A stretch of DNA of 45,906 nucleotides from AP-16 sp036395835. Its GTDB lineage: Bacteria; Pseudomonadota; Alphaproteobacteria; Rhizobiales; Xanthobacteraceae. The position numbers and the translations under genes are program-made. Positions 35,361 to 43,314 of the stretch are shown one piece after another (the stretch's first letter is position 1; every line of letters starts with the position of its first letter). The stretch covers positions 1 through 45,906 of the forward strand of contig DASWCW010000054.1 of assembly GCA_036395835.1 (NCBI GenBank). Reading direction: 5' to 3'. Below the pieces are notes generated by a model. It saw only the letters and a list, made by a program, of their open reading frames with translations. It was not told where the DNA came from and did no database searches.

Positions 35361-36971
35361 ATGGCAACGACGATGGAGACGGCCCACGGCGCGCACGATG
35401 CGCACGATCATCCCACCGGATGGCGCCGTTATCTCTATTCCACCAACCACAAGGACATCGGCACGATGTACCTCGTGTTCGCCCTGGTCGGCGGAGTGGT
35501 CGGCGCCGTTCTGTCCATCGGCATTCGCCTCGAGCTGATGTATCCCGGGCTGCAGATTTTCCACGACGTCCACACATTCAATGTGTTCACCACCGCGCAC
35601 GGCCTGATCATGATCTTCTTCATGGTGATGCCGGCGATGATCGGCGGGTTCGGCAATTGGATGGTCCCGCTGATGATCGGGGCGCCGGACATGGCGTTCC
35701 CGCGCATGAACAACATTTCGTTCTGGCTGCTGCCCGCGTCCTTCGCCCTGCTGCTGAGCTCGATGTTCGTCGAGGGCGAGCCGGGCGGCAACGGCGTGGG
35801 GGCGGGCTGGACCATCTATGCCCCGCTGTCGACCAGCGGTCATCCGGGCCCGGCGGTCGATTTCGCCATTCTGTCGCTGCACCTTGCCGGCGCCTCCTCG
35901 ATTCTCGGCGCCATCAATTTCATCACCACGATCTTCAACATGCGCGCGCCGGGCATGACGCTGCACAAGATGCCGCTGTTCGTGTGGTCGATCCTGGTCA
36001 CGACGTTCCTGCTGCTGCTGGCCTTGCCGGTGCTCGCCGGCGCGATCACGATGCTGCTGACCGACCGCAATTTCGGCACCACGTTCTTCAGCCCCGAAGG
36101 CGGCGGCGACCCGATTCTGTTCCAGCACCTGTTCTGGTTCTTCGGTCATCCCGAAGTCTACATCCTGATCCTGCCCGGCTTCGGCATGATCAGCCAGGTG
36201 GTCGCCACCTTCAGCCGCAAGCCGGTGTTCGGCTATCTCGGCATGGCCTATGCCATGGTCGCCATCGGCGGCATCGGCTTCGTGGTTTGGGCGCACCATA
36301 TGTACACGGTTGGCATGTCGACCGGCGCCCAGGCGTATTTCGTCGCCGCCACCATGGTCATCGCGGTGCCCACCGGCATCAAGATCTTCTCGTGGATCGC
36401 TACCATGTGGGGCGGATCGCTCGAATTCCGCACCCCGCTGCTGTGGGCGATCGGCTTCATCTTCCTGTTCACGATCGGGGGCGTCACCGGCGTGGTTCTC
36501 GCCAATGCGGGCGTCGACCGCGTGCTGCAGGACACCTATTACGTGGTGGCGCATTTCCATTACGTGCTTTCGCTCGGCGCGGTGTTCGCCATCTTCGCCG
36601 GCTGGTACTACTGGTTCCCCAAGATGACCGGCTACATGTACTCGGAAACGTTGGGCAAGCTGCACTTCTGGCTCACCTTCATCGGCGTCAACATGGTGTT
36701 CTTCCCGCAGCATTTCCTCGGGCTTGCGGGCATGCCGCGCCGCATCGTCGATTATCCTGACGCCTTCCACCCGTGGAACATGGTGTCCTCGATCGGGTCT
36801 TATGTTTCGGCATGCGGAGCGCTGGTGTTCCTGTTCGGATTGGCCCAGGCTTTCCTGCGCAAAGAGAAAGCCGCCGACAATCCTTGGGGCGCCGGCGCGA
36901 CGACGCTGGAGTGGACGCTGTCGTCGCCCCCGCCGTTCCACCAGTTTGAAGTTCTGCCGCGCATCCGCTGA
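35361..36971 (+). CDS. ctaD: Cytochrome c oxidase subunit I
   Basis: 536 residues and twelve transmembrane helices. Heme a ligands are His80 (TAHGLIM) and His400; heme a3 is held by His398 (AHFHYVLS). CuB is bound by His263 with the cross-linked Tyr267 (HPEVYI) and His312-His313 (WAHHMY). K-channel Lys and the D-channel entrance lie in the usual places. This is an A-type heme-copper oxidase that reduces O2 and pumps protons. It is 48 bases after ctaC. Confidence 0.96.
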   Translation: MATTMETAHGAHDAHDHPTGWRRYLYSTNHKDIGTMYLVFALVGGVVGAVLSIGIRLELMYPGLQIFHDVHTFNVFTTAHGLIMIFFMVMPAMIGGFGNWMVPLMIGAPDMAFPRMNNISFWLLPASFALLLSSMFVEGEPGGNGVGAGWTIYAPLSTSGHPGPAVDFAILSLHLAGASSILGAINFITTIFNMRAPGMTLHKMPLFVWSILVTTFLLLLALPVLAGAITMLLTDRNFGTTFFSPEGGGDPILFQHLFWFFGHPEVYILILPGFGMISQVVATFSRKPVFGYLGMAYAMVAIGGIGFVVWAHHMYTVGMSTGAQAYFVAATMVIAVPTGIKIFSWIATMWGGSLEFRTPLLWAIGFIFLFTIGGVTGVVLANAGVDRVLQDTYYVVAHFHYVLSLGAVFAIFAGWYYWFPKMTGYMYSETLGKLHFWLTFIGVNMVFFPQHFLGLAGMPRRIVDYPDAFHPWNMVSSIGSYVSACGALVFLFGLAQAFLRKEKAADNPWGAGATTLEWTLSSPPPFHQFEVLPRIR

Positions 36972-37045
36972 CGCGGCTGGCCGGCCGACTCGCCGGCAGC
37001 CGTTTCGGCGGCAGACGGCAAGACAAAGCGAGTTGAAAGAAATTC

Positions 37046-37996
37046 ATGTCGCTGAGCCAAGGCAACGATCTCACCGGATCTTTCGCGCAGGTCGAGCCGA
37101 GCCTCGCCGGCGTGGGCGACTATGTTGCGCTGATGAAGCCGCGGGTCATGTCGCTCGTGGTGTTCACGGCGCTGGTCGGCCTGGTGCTGGCGCCGGGCCA
37201 CCTGCACCCGGTGATCGGCTTCACGGCGCTGTTGTGCATCGCGGTCGGCGCCGGCGCGGCGGGCGCGCTCAACATGTGGTTCGACGCGGACGTCGACGCG
37301 CTGATGACCCGCACCGCCGGCCGGCCGATCCCGCGCGGACGCATTCTCCCCGGCGAAGCCCTGGCCTTCGGTCTCACGCTGGCGGGCGGCTCGATCGTCG
37401 TGCTCGGGCTTCTGGTGAGCGTGCTTGCCGCCGGCCTGCTGGCGTTCACCATCTTCTTCTACGCCGTGATCTACACGATGTGGCTCAAGCGCTCGACGCC
37501 GCAGAACATCGTCATCGGCGGCGCCGCGGGCGCCTTTCCGCCGATGATCGGCTGGGCCGCGGCAACGGGGGGCATCGGGATGGAGTCGATCCTGCTGTTC
37601 CTGATCATCTTCTTCTGGACCCCGCCGCATTTCTGGGCCCTGTCGCTCTATCGCGTCGATGAATACGCCCGCGCCGGCATCCCCATGCTTCCGGTGGTGG
37701 CCGGAAGAGCGGAGACGCACCGGCAGATCCTGCTCTACGCGCTGGTGCTGGCCCCGCTCGGGCTCGCGCCGTGGCTGCTCGGATTTGCGGGACCCGCCTA
37801 CGCGACAGTTGCGAGCGCCGGCGGCGGCATGATGATTCTGCTGGCGTTGCGACTGCGCGGTCAGGGCGGAGCGGACGAAGAGCAGACCGCGAAACGGCTG
37901 TTCGCCTTCTCGGTCCTCTATCTTTTCGTGCTGTTCGCGACGCTGCTGATCGAGCACACCGGCGGACCGCGGCTCGGCGGTATCGGCATCGGATGA
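37046..37996 (+). CDS. ctaB: Protoheme IX farnesyltransferase (heme O synthase)
   Basis: 316 residues with about nine transmembrane helices of the UbiA fold. The Mg-diphosphate motif NMWFDADVDALMTRT and the second acidic region (YRVDEYARAGIPM) are intact. It attaches farnesyl to heme B to make heme O for the oxidase. Its stop overlaps the coxF-like gene as ATGA. Confidence 0.94.
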   Translation: MSLSQGNDLTGSFAQVEPSLAGVGDYVALMKPRVMSLVVFTALVGLVLAPGHLHPVIGFTALLCIAVGAGAAGALNMWFDADVDALMTRTAGRPIPRGRILPGEALAFGLTLAGGSIVVLGLLVSVLAAGLLAFTIFFYAVIYTMWLKRSTPQNIVIGGAAGAFPPMIGWAAATGGIGMESILLFLIIFFWTPPHFWALSLYRVDEYARAGIPMLPVVAGRAETHRQILLYALVLAPLGLAPWLLGFAGPAYATVASAGGGMMILLALRLRGQGGADEEQTAKRLFAFSVLYLFVLFATLLIEHTGGPRLGGIGIG

Positions 37997-38169
37997 GCGC
38001 CATGGATGATCGGACGCCCGAGCCCGGGGTCGTGCTCACCGAGGAGCAGAAGCGCCGGCGGCGTGCGCGCTCGATCGCCATTGCGCTCGCCCTTGGGGCC
38101 TTGGTGGTGCTGTTCTATATCGTCACCATCGTCAAGCTCGGGCCCGGCGTGCTGAACCGGCCGCTGTGA
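37993..38169 (+). CDS. coxF: CoxF-like small membrane protein
   Basis: 58 residues: a charged cytoplasmic N-terminus (EEQKRRRRAR), one transmembrane helix (about 27-47) and a short tail ending LNRPL. Its place between ctaB and ctaG is that of the CoxF/cytochrome oxidase assembly peptide of rhizobia. ATG 37993 overlaps the ctaB stop by four bases, a sign of coupling. Confidence 0.85.
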   Translation: MSAMDDRTPEPGVVLTEEQKRRRRARSIAIALALGALVVLFYIVTIVKLGPGVLNRPL

Positions 38170-38207
38170 GAGAGTCCATTGTTTGGTTGCGGCAAATCAT
38201 CTCCCGC

Positions 38208-38337
38208 GCTTCACCCTCCCCTGGAGGGGGAGGGTCGCGCGCGAAGCGCGCGGGGTGGGGTGATTCAGCTTCACCCCCACCCGGCTCGCCTTTCAGGCTC
38301 GCCGACCTCCCCCCTCCAGGGGGAGGTGGAAGAGAGG
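38208..38337. repeat. GC-rich hairpin mosaic repeat inside the oxidase operon
   Basis: A run of palindromes: CCCTCCCC/GGGGGAGGG at 38214-38234, GCGCGC/GCGCGC around 38236-38252, a GGCTCGCC direct repeat near 38283-38302, and CCTCCCCCCTCC/GGGGGAGG at about 38307-38326. The outer CACCCTCCCC and GGGGGAGGTG are inverted copies, so the whole can fold as one structure. It separates coxF from ctaG. Confidence 0.65.
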
Positions 38338-38342
38338 CTTTC

Positions 38343-38936
38343 GTGAACGAGTCCAAGCAAGCGCCGCATAGAGCGCGCAGGCGCGATCTCGCGGTCGCGG
38401 CGGCCTGCGGAATGTTCGTCGCGGTCATGGTCGGCATGGCCTATGCGTCGGTACCGCTCTACAGCTGGTTCTGCCGTGCCACCGGTTTCGGCGGCACCAC
38501 GCAGGTGGCCAGCGTCGCGCCCGGCGCCGTGCTCGAGCGCAAGCTCAACGTGCGCTTCGACGCCAATGTCACCGGCGGGCTGCCGTGGAAATTCGAGCCG
38601 GAGCAGAACTCGGTCGAGGTCAAGCTCGGCCAGGTGGTGACCGTGATCTTCACCGTCATCAACCAAGCGGCGCGGGAGACGGTCGGGCAGGCTTCCTACA
38701 ACGTCACGCCGCCGACGGTCGGGCAGTATTTCTCCAAGATCAACTGCTTCTGCTTCACCGAGCAGCGGCTCAAGCCCGGCGAGCGGCGCGAGATGGCGGT
38801 GGTGTTCTTCGTCGATCCGGAGCTCGCGAACAATCCCGATGACGACGACCTCAACACGATCACGCTGTCCTACACCATGTATCCGGTCCGCGAACCGCCC
38901 AAGCCTGTGGCGGACAGCGGGCCGGGCCGCAGCTAG
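38343..38936 (+). CDS. ctaG: Cytochrome c oxidase assembly protein CtaG/Cox11
   Basis: 197 residues: a short N-terminus, one transmembrane helix (about 18-38) and a periplasmic copper-binding immunoglobulin-like domain with the CuI motif CFCF in KINCFCFTEQ. It delivers CuB copper to subunit I. The start is GTG 38343, six bases after GAGAGG; the frame is open upstream but only through the hairpin repeat. It is 173 bases from coxF because of that repeat. Confidence 0.93.
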   Translation: MNESKQAPHRARRRDLAVAAACGMFVAVMVGMAYASVPLYSWFCRATGFGGTTQVASVAPGAVLERKLNVRFDANVTGGLPWKFEPEQNSVEVKLGQVVTVIFTVINQAARETVGQASYNVTPPTVGQYFSKINCFCFTEQRLKPGERREMAVVFFVDPELANNPDDDDLNTITLSYTMYPVREPPKPVADSGPGRS

Positions 38937-38992
38937 CTGCACGCGAGCCGAAGCGAATCCCTGAGTTTCTGAAGCGAATGGAGACGAGGACG

Positions 38993-39844
38993 ATGGCCGA
39001 AGCGCAAGCAAAGCACCCTTACCATCTGGTCGAGCCTTCTCCGTGGCCGGCCGTGGGAGCGGTTTCGGCCTTCCTGCTGGCGGTGGGCCTCATCGTCTGG
39101 ATGCGTCACATGTTCGCCGCCGCCCCGATCGTCTTCGCCTTCGGCGCGCTCGGGATCGTGTGCACCATGATCGGCTGGTGGCGCGACGTCGTCCGCGAAG
39201 CCGAGTACGAGGGGCACCATTCGCGCGTGGTGCAGCTCTCGCACCGCTACGGCATGATCCTGTTCATCGCTTCCGAGGTGATGTTCTTCGTCGCGTGGTT
39301 CTGGGCCTATTTCAACACCGCGCTGTTCCCGGCCGATGTCCACGACGTGATGCGCACCGAGCTGTTGGGCGGGACGTGGCCGCCGAAGGGGATCGAGACG
39401 TTCGATCCCTGGCACCTGCCGCTGCTCAACACGCTGATCCTGCTCACCTCCGGCACCACGGTGACCTGGGCGCATCATGCGTTGCTCGAGAACGATCGCC
39501 AGGGCCTCAAATGGGGCCTGATCTGCACGATCCTGCTCGGCATCTCGTTCACCTGCATCCAGGCTTACGAGTACAGCCACGCGCATTTCGCCTTCAAAGG
39601 CCACATCTACGGCGCGACCTTCTTCATGGCGACCGGCTTCCATGGCGCGCATGTGATCATCGGGACGGTCTTTCTCGCGGTATGCCTGTTGCGCGCGTTT
39701 GCCGGTCAGTTCAAGCCGACCCAGCATCTCGGCTTCGAGTTCGCCGCCTGGTACTGGCATTTCGTCGACGTGGTCTGGCTGTTCCTGTTCACCTGCATCT
39801 ACGTCTGGGGCGCGGGCGTGCATGCCGAAGCCGTGGTGCATTGA
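38993..39844 (+). CDS. ctaE: Cytochrome c oxidase subunit III
   Basis: 283 residues with seven transmembrane helices. The conserved SEVMFFVAWFWAYF carries the Glu near the D-pathway; FHGAHVIIGT and YWHFVDVVWLFLF are the C-terminal signatures. It stabilises the oxidase and proton uptake. ATG 38978 is an in-frame alternative; ATG 38993 (MAEAQAKHPYH) is closer to the family. Confidence 0.95.
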   Translation: MAEAQAKHPYHLVEPSPWPAVGAVSAFLLAVGLIVWMRHMFAAAPIVFAFGALGIVCTMIGWWRDVVREAEYEGHHSRVVQLSHRYGMILFIASEVMFFVAWFWAYFNTALFPADVHDVMRTELLGGTWPPKGIETFDPWHLPLLNTLILLTSGTTVTWAHHALLENDRQGLKWGLICTILLGISFTCIQAYEYSHAHFAFKGHIYGATFFMATGFHGAHVIIGTVFLAVCLLRAFAGQFKPTQHLGFEFAAWYWHFVDVVWLFLFTCIYVWGAGVHAEAVVH

Positions 39845-39849
39845 CGTTA

Positions 39850-39876
39850 CCCTGTCCCCGCAATGCGGGGAGAGGG
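39850..39876. repeat. CCCTGTCCCCGC hairpin repeat
   Basis: CCCTGTCCCCGC and GCGGGGAGAGGG form a 12-base stem with one mismatch and an AAT loop six bases after the ctaE stop. It is similar in sequence to the hairpin at 16750-16772, so the two may belong to one repeat family. Confidence 0.55.
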
Positions 39877-39982
39877 CGGTCGGCACGGCAGCGCGGATCG
39901 AGTGAGCGGGCCGTCGTAGGCCGCTGCGGCGCGCCGAACCAACGTCGCCGATATCTCAAATCCTGTGGCAGCAGAAATTTCG

Positions 39983-40369
39983 ATGGCCGACGCCAAGTCT
40001 TCGCTTTCCTTTCCCATCATGACCGGCCTTGCCGGCCGTTGCCCGCGCTGCGGGAAGGGCAAGCTGTTTGACGGATTCCTGCAGCTCGGGTCTCGATGCG
40101 AGGCTTGCGGGCTCGATTATGCCTTTGCCGATCCCGGCGACGGTCCCGCCGTGTTCGCGATGTTCATCGGCGGCTTCATCGTCGTCGCGGCGGCGCTGAT
40201 CGTCGAGTTCGCCTACCAGCCGCCGTTCTGGCTGCATGCCGTTCTGTGGGCGCCGCTGATCCTGATCGTCACGCTCGGTCCGCTGCGTCTGCTCAAAGGA
40301 GTCCTGATCGCGCTGCAGTATCACCACAAGGCGGCGGAGGGACGGTTGCATCCCGGAGAGGGGACTTGA
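39983..40369 (+). CDS. DUF983 family zinc-ribbon membrane protein
   Basis: 128 residues. An N-terminal zinc ribbon (CPRCGKG and CEACG) is followed by two transmembrane helices (about 55-75 and 80-105). DUF983 proteins sit in oxidase clusters between subunit III and SURF1 and are presumed assembly factors; the role is not proved. ATG 39983 is used; GTG 39965 is possible. The last two bases overlap the possible TTG start of SURF1. Confidence 0.9.
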   Translation: MADAKSSLSFPIMTGLAGRCPRCGKGKLFDGFLQLGSRCEACGLDYAFADPGDGPAVFAMFIGGFIVVAAALIVEFAYQPPFWLHAVLWAPLILIVTLGPLRLLKGVLIALQYHHKAAEGRLHPGEGT

Positions 40370-40374
40370 ATGCA

Positions 40375-41121
40375 GTGCGGGTGCAGTCGCGCCGGAAGGG
40401 TTTGTTGGGCCCTGCCGTTGCGGCGCTTGCCGCATTCGCGGTGCTGATCGGGCTCGGCGCCTGGCAGCTCGAGCGCAAAGCCTGGAAGGAAGGCCTGATC
40501 GACGCCATCGGCCGCAAGCTTGCGGCAGCGCCGGTCGATCTGCCGCCGGCCGCCGGTTGGGCTCGCCTCGACCGCTCCGAGTGGGAATTCCGCCGCGTGC
40601 GTTTTGCCGGCGAGTTTCGCCACGATCGGGAAGCGCTCGTCTATACCACGGGCTCGACGTTGCGGACCGATGTGAGCGGTCCCGGCTATTGGGTGTTTGC
40701 GCCGGCGCGAACGCGTGACGGCTTGGTGCCGGTCGATCGCGGCTTCGTGCCGTTGGACCGCAAGGACGCTGCGATCCGCATGGCCGGGCAGCTCTCGGGC
40801 TCGACCGACATCGTCGGCGTGCTGCGCTGGCCCGAAACGCGCTCGTGGTTCACGCCCAACGACGATCCCGCAAAGAACATCTGGTTCGTGCGGGATTCTG
40901 TCGCCATCGCCGCCGAGAAGAGCTGGGGCCCGGTGCCGCCGTTCTACGTCGAGCAGGAGACGCCGGTGCCGCCGGGCGGCCTGCCCGCTCCGGGCAAGCT
41001 CAAGCCGAACCTGCCGAACAATCACCTGCAATACGCCATCACCTGGTTCGGCCTCGCTGCGGTGCTGGCCGGCGTGTTCGCGGTGTTTGCTTGGGGATGG
41101 GTGCGGGAGGGCCGGGGATAG
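40375..41121 (+). CDS. SURF1 family cytochrome oxidase biogenesis protein
   Basis: About 248 residues with two transmembrane helices at the ends (GLLGPAVAALAAFAVLIGLG and WFGLAAVLAGVFAVFAWGW) and a periplasmic domain between. The motifs GAWQLERKAWK and LPNNHLQYAITW are typical. It helps insert heme a into subunit I. GTG 40375 is chosen; TTG 40366 and GTG 40381 are also in frame after the GGAGAGGGG site. It is the last oxidase gene here; in related genomes thrC is close behind it. Confidence 0.9.
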   Translation: MRVQSRRKGLLGPAVAALAAFAVLIGLGAWQLERKAWKEGLIDAIGRKLAAAPVDLPPAAGWARLDRSEWEFRRVRFAGEFRHDREALVYTTGSTLRTDVSGPGYWVFAPARTRDGLVPVDRGFVPLDRKDAAIRMAGQLSGSTDIVGVLRWPETRSWFTPNDDPAKNIWFVRDSVAIAAEKSWGPVPPFYVEQETPVPPGGLPAPGKLKPNLPNNHLQYAITWFGLAAVLAGVFAVFAWGWVREGRG

Positions 41122-41243
41122 CGGTGATCGTGGGCAGTCCCGGTCGTGTGGACTGTCAACCATAGCACAGCATCGGCTAGAACCGTGCATCTCGCCTTGA
41201 GCCTGCCGGGTCTCAGCGCCCCTCCTTCAAGGCAGCAGTTTAA

Positions 41244-42020
41244 TTACAACAGACCCGCAAGGTGTAGAAACGCCTCGACCGCTTCGCGATAAGCGGAAAC
41301 GTGCTTGTCGATGTCGGGTTTGGTCGCAAGATAGTAACGATTGTGGGCGGACCGGTGTCCCAAGTCTTTGAGTCCAGCCAGCTCCTTTTTTACATTACGA
41401 GGAAGATTCCACGTCGGCTCCGCAAGCGAGGTCCCTACGAGCGCAGTTAGCTGGAAGAAGTCCCCTGTCGCAGAATTCTTGATTTTGGCATCGAGCTTTC
41501 GTGCCTCAAACGCTTCGATGATGGAGGACTCCAGCAAACGTCGCATCATCACGGCGCAACCATCGTACCAACCCGAGGCATAACATCCATTCATTTGCCT
41601 TCCCACCGAGACTAGGTATCCTCGCTTAGTTTGATTGAGCTTAACGAGGGGAAAAACACCTGCTTCTTCCAACTCGCTAGTATCCGCCGGCGCCTTGCCC
41701 CACGTCGTTTTTATCGTGAACTGGAGGTCACGAGCTGCCGTCGCACGATCCTTGGGAGACGCGTCAACTGAAAAGACCTTCTGCACAAGTTCCGCTAGCG
41801 CGGTAGTGTCCCCAACTGATGCTTGAGGTAGGCGGCCGAAAGCAATGGTCGCATCAGCGCGCAGATTCGCCATCTTATCAGCATAATAGTTGACACCACT
41901 CAGCGATTGCCTATGTTTGCGCGCGGTTTTTGCGGTCGCTAAAGCGCTATCGATCAAGCCATTAAGCGTTTCTTGCGGTGAAAATTTCTGGACCCTTCGA
42001 CGCGTCGTCTTCCGTGGCAT
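41244..42020 (-). CDS. Cassette gene C: hypothetical protein with DUF4145/HEPN-like C-terminus
   Basis: 258 residues, soluble. The N-terminal half is helical (about 15-95). The C-terminal half (about 140-258) has GWYDGCAVMMRRLLESSI, then IIEAFEARKLDAKI, WNLPRNVKKEL and LGHRSAHNRYY (Arg223, His226), close to the DUF4145 family, a HEPN-like helical fold linked to defence and nucleic-acid proteins. A strict R-x4-6-H nuclease motif is not evident. It overlaps the upstream cassette gene by 59 bases. GC is visibly lower than in the oxidase genes (31 of 60 in 41281-41340 against 46 of 60 in 40501-40560). Function is unknown; with two small winged-helix-like partners it may be a sensor or effector. 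Confidence 0.7.
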   Translation of the reverse strand: MPRKTTRRRVQKFSPQETLNGLIDSALATAKTARKHRQSLSGVNYYADKMANLRADATIAFGRLPQASVGDTTALAELVQKVFSVDASPKDRATAARDLQFTIKTTWGKAPADTSELEEAGVFPLVKLNQTKRGYLVSVGRQMNGCYASGWYDGCAVMMRRLLESSIIEAFEARKLDAKIKNSATGDFFQLTALVGTSLAEPTWNLPRNVKKELAGLKDLGHRSAHNRYYLATKPDIDKHVSAYREAVEAFLHLAGLL

Positions 42021-42477
42021 GACCTACCACTTCGAGTACGCGTAAGTGCTTTTCGCTCCGTCTTTCGCCGTAATTTTTTTGACGACGAAGCTGGCGCTGC
42101 TGTGTGAGGGATTGGAGTGGTCCGCTCAGACCAGTCAATGCTATATGACGGCCTCTGTTAGCCAATTCGGCCTTGACGTCAGCGATAGTCCGCTGCTTCT
42201 TGTCAAAGAAACCGTCAGTTATAAGCTCCTCGACGTACGACTTCGGTCCTCTGCGACCTTCAGCTGCGCGACTAGGGCGGCGTGGAGCCGTTGATTTGTG
42301 CTGTGTGGGAGCCTTTCTTTGGGACTTCAGCTCCGTTGGCTGTCTCGCCTCGAGCAGAGTAGCGAGGATTCTATCGAAGGCCACACGACGGAGTTCGGGG
42401 TCCTTTACCGAAGCAACAGCGGCCTCTGCTTCCGCGATCATCGCGGCATACGTGCGTGATGCTTTTTCAGCCGGCAT
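41962..42477 (-). CDS. Cassette gene B: hypothetical winged-helix-like protein
   Basis: 171 residues, not recognised as a named family. Helical N-terminus (about 10-45), a basic Pro/Ser/Arg-rich linker (about 50-80), then a compact C-terminal unit: YVEELITDGFFDKKQ, TIADVKAELANRGRHI, LTGLSGPLQSLTQQRQLRRQK. The order of helices with a conserved Leu-Arg-Arg-Lys at the wing suggests a DNA-binding winged helix. ATG 42477 is seven bases after GGAG; ATG 42483 and TTG 42489 are alternatives. It overlaps both cassette neighbours (11 bases with gene A, 59 with gene C), so the three are translated as one unit. Confidence 0.68.
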   Translation of the reverse strand: MPAEKASRTYAAMIAEAEAAVASVKDPELRRVAFDRILATLLEARQPTELKSQRKAPTQHKSTAPRRPSRAAEGRRGPKSYVEELITDGFFDKKQRTIADVKAELANRGRHIALTGLSGPLQSLTQQRQLRRQKNYGERRSEKHLRVLEVVGHATEDDASKGPEIFTARNA

Positions 42478-42973
42478 CAGCATCTCCAATATTCTGTTCG
42501 AGCATCGCTTGGACGCGTTTGATGCCCTCCCGTGTAACTTTGTACTTCTTGCGGGCCTGCTTTGTGCTCCCGGTCTTGCTAATCTGTATTACAAGGCGTG
42601 GTGCTTGCGCTATTAGCGAGTCGAGAGCGCGAGTGATGTTGCTGACCGAATGACCAAGATTCTTCAGTTGCTTATTGACTCCGAACGCCTCAACATCCGC
42701 CGCGCCTTCAACGACCTGCAGCCAATAGCTCACCGTCAGAACCCGATCCGCCTCGGTCTGTGGGTCCACCGCATCAAAGAAGTCACCTAAGCTTTTGTAT
42801 CGCTCTGCAGTCTGCGTATCGGCCGGTGCGGCGCTAACCGAGACACGCGCAATGCTCCGCTGTACTCCATACCGAGCGTTTAGATAGAGCAAGACGTTGT
42901 GCCTCTGTTCATCCGATAAACCTGCCAAAGCCTGCGCGATGGTTCCCATTGCCTTCAGTTCAGGATCATTCAT
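42467..42973 (-). CDS. Cassette gene A: hypothetical winged-helix-like protein
   Basis: 168 residues, no named family. The N-terminus (IAQALAGLSDEQRHNVLLYL) is a helical pair. After a linker comes GDFFDAVDPQTEADRVLTVS, YWLQVVEGAADVEAFGVNKQ, LKNLGHSVSNITRALDSLI and a basic QARKKYKVTREGIKRVQAML: the pattern of a winged helix with YKVT as the wing strand. ATG 42973 is preferred (GGAGG five bases upstream) over ATG 42985. It is the first gene of the three-gene cassette, about 30 bases from a sigma70-like promoter. Confidence 0.7.
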   Translation of the reverse strand: MNDPELKAMGTIAQALAGLSDEQRHNVLLYLNARYGVQRSIARVSVSAAPADTQTAERYKSLGDFFDAVDPQTEADRVLTVSYWLQVVEGAADVEAFGVNKQLKNLGHSVSNITRALDSLIAQAPRLVIQISKTGSTKQARKKYKVTREGIKRVQAMLEQNIGDADAG

Positions 42974-43314
42974 CCCATCCTCCATGGGGCTCGCGCCCTA
43001 TCACCGGGCTGAATATGTTTCATGACCGAAAGAGTCAAGAGAATAAGTAATGCGATCATGCCGCATGGTCTCGCTAGGCGCGAATGATATCGGGGGCCGC
43101 AAAGGCTCAGCGGCGTTCCATGGCCCCTCAACTCGACCTTTCCCGCGAGTGCTCTGAGATCTGCTCCGGGCACGCCGCATTTTCGCCGACAACTCACCTG
43201 ACATTCGAGCTGCCAAGGGGGCTCGCGGTGGATTCGTTCCTCCGCGCCTGCATGCACAGGCCACAAGCTTTTGCATGTGCCCAAGCCGCGAGCCGAACCG
43301 GGAAGAGAGAGAGC
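42974..43314. other. Divergent intergenic region between cassette and CAP gene
   Basis: About 340 bases. Besides the cassette promoter it carries the leader of the CAP-domain gene. A plus-strand frame is open from 43084 into that gene, but it places 77 residues before the signal peptide, so it is not used. Confidence 0.45.
43010..43038 (-). promoter_or_regulatory. Sigma70-like promoter of the three-gene cassette
   Basis: On the minus strand, TTGACT (43038-43033) is followed by exactly 17 bases and TATTCA (43015-43010). This is five of six -35 and a TAT-type -10 match at ideal spacing. A transcript from near 43003 would have a leader of about 30 bases before ATG 42973. A short TGAC-N7-GTCA dyad overlaps the -35 and spacer and could be an operator. 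Confidence 0.6.

Noticed and set aside
35058..36941. Minus-strand 627-codon frame opposite ctaC and ctaD
   Set aside because: His/Arg/Glu-rich shadow of the oxidase subunits; no start context.
41336..41365. Catalytic HEPN R-x4-6-H motif in cassette gene C
   Set aside because: Arg223 and His226 are only three apart, so the nuclease motif is not met; only a general HEPN/DUF4145-like resemblance is claimed.
43084..43314. 77-residue N-terminal extension of the CAP protein
   Set aside because: It precedes a normal signal peptide and a better ribosome binding site, and is not CAP-like.
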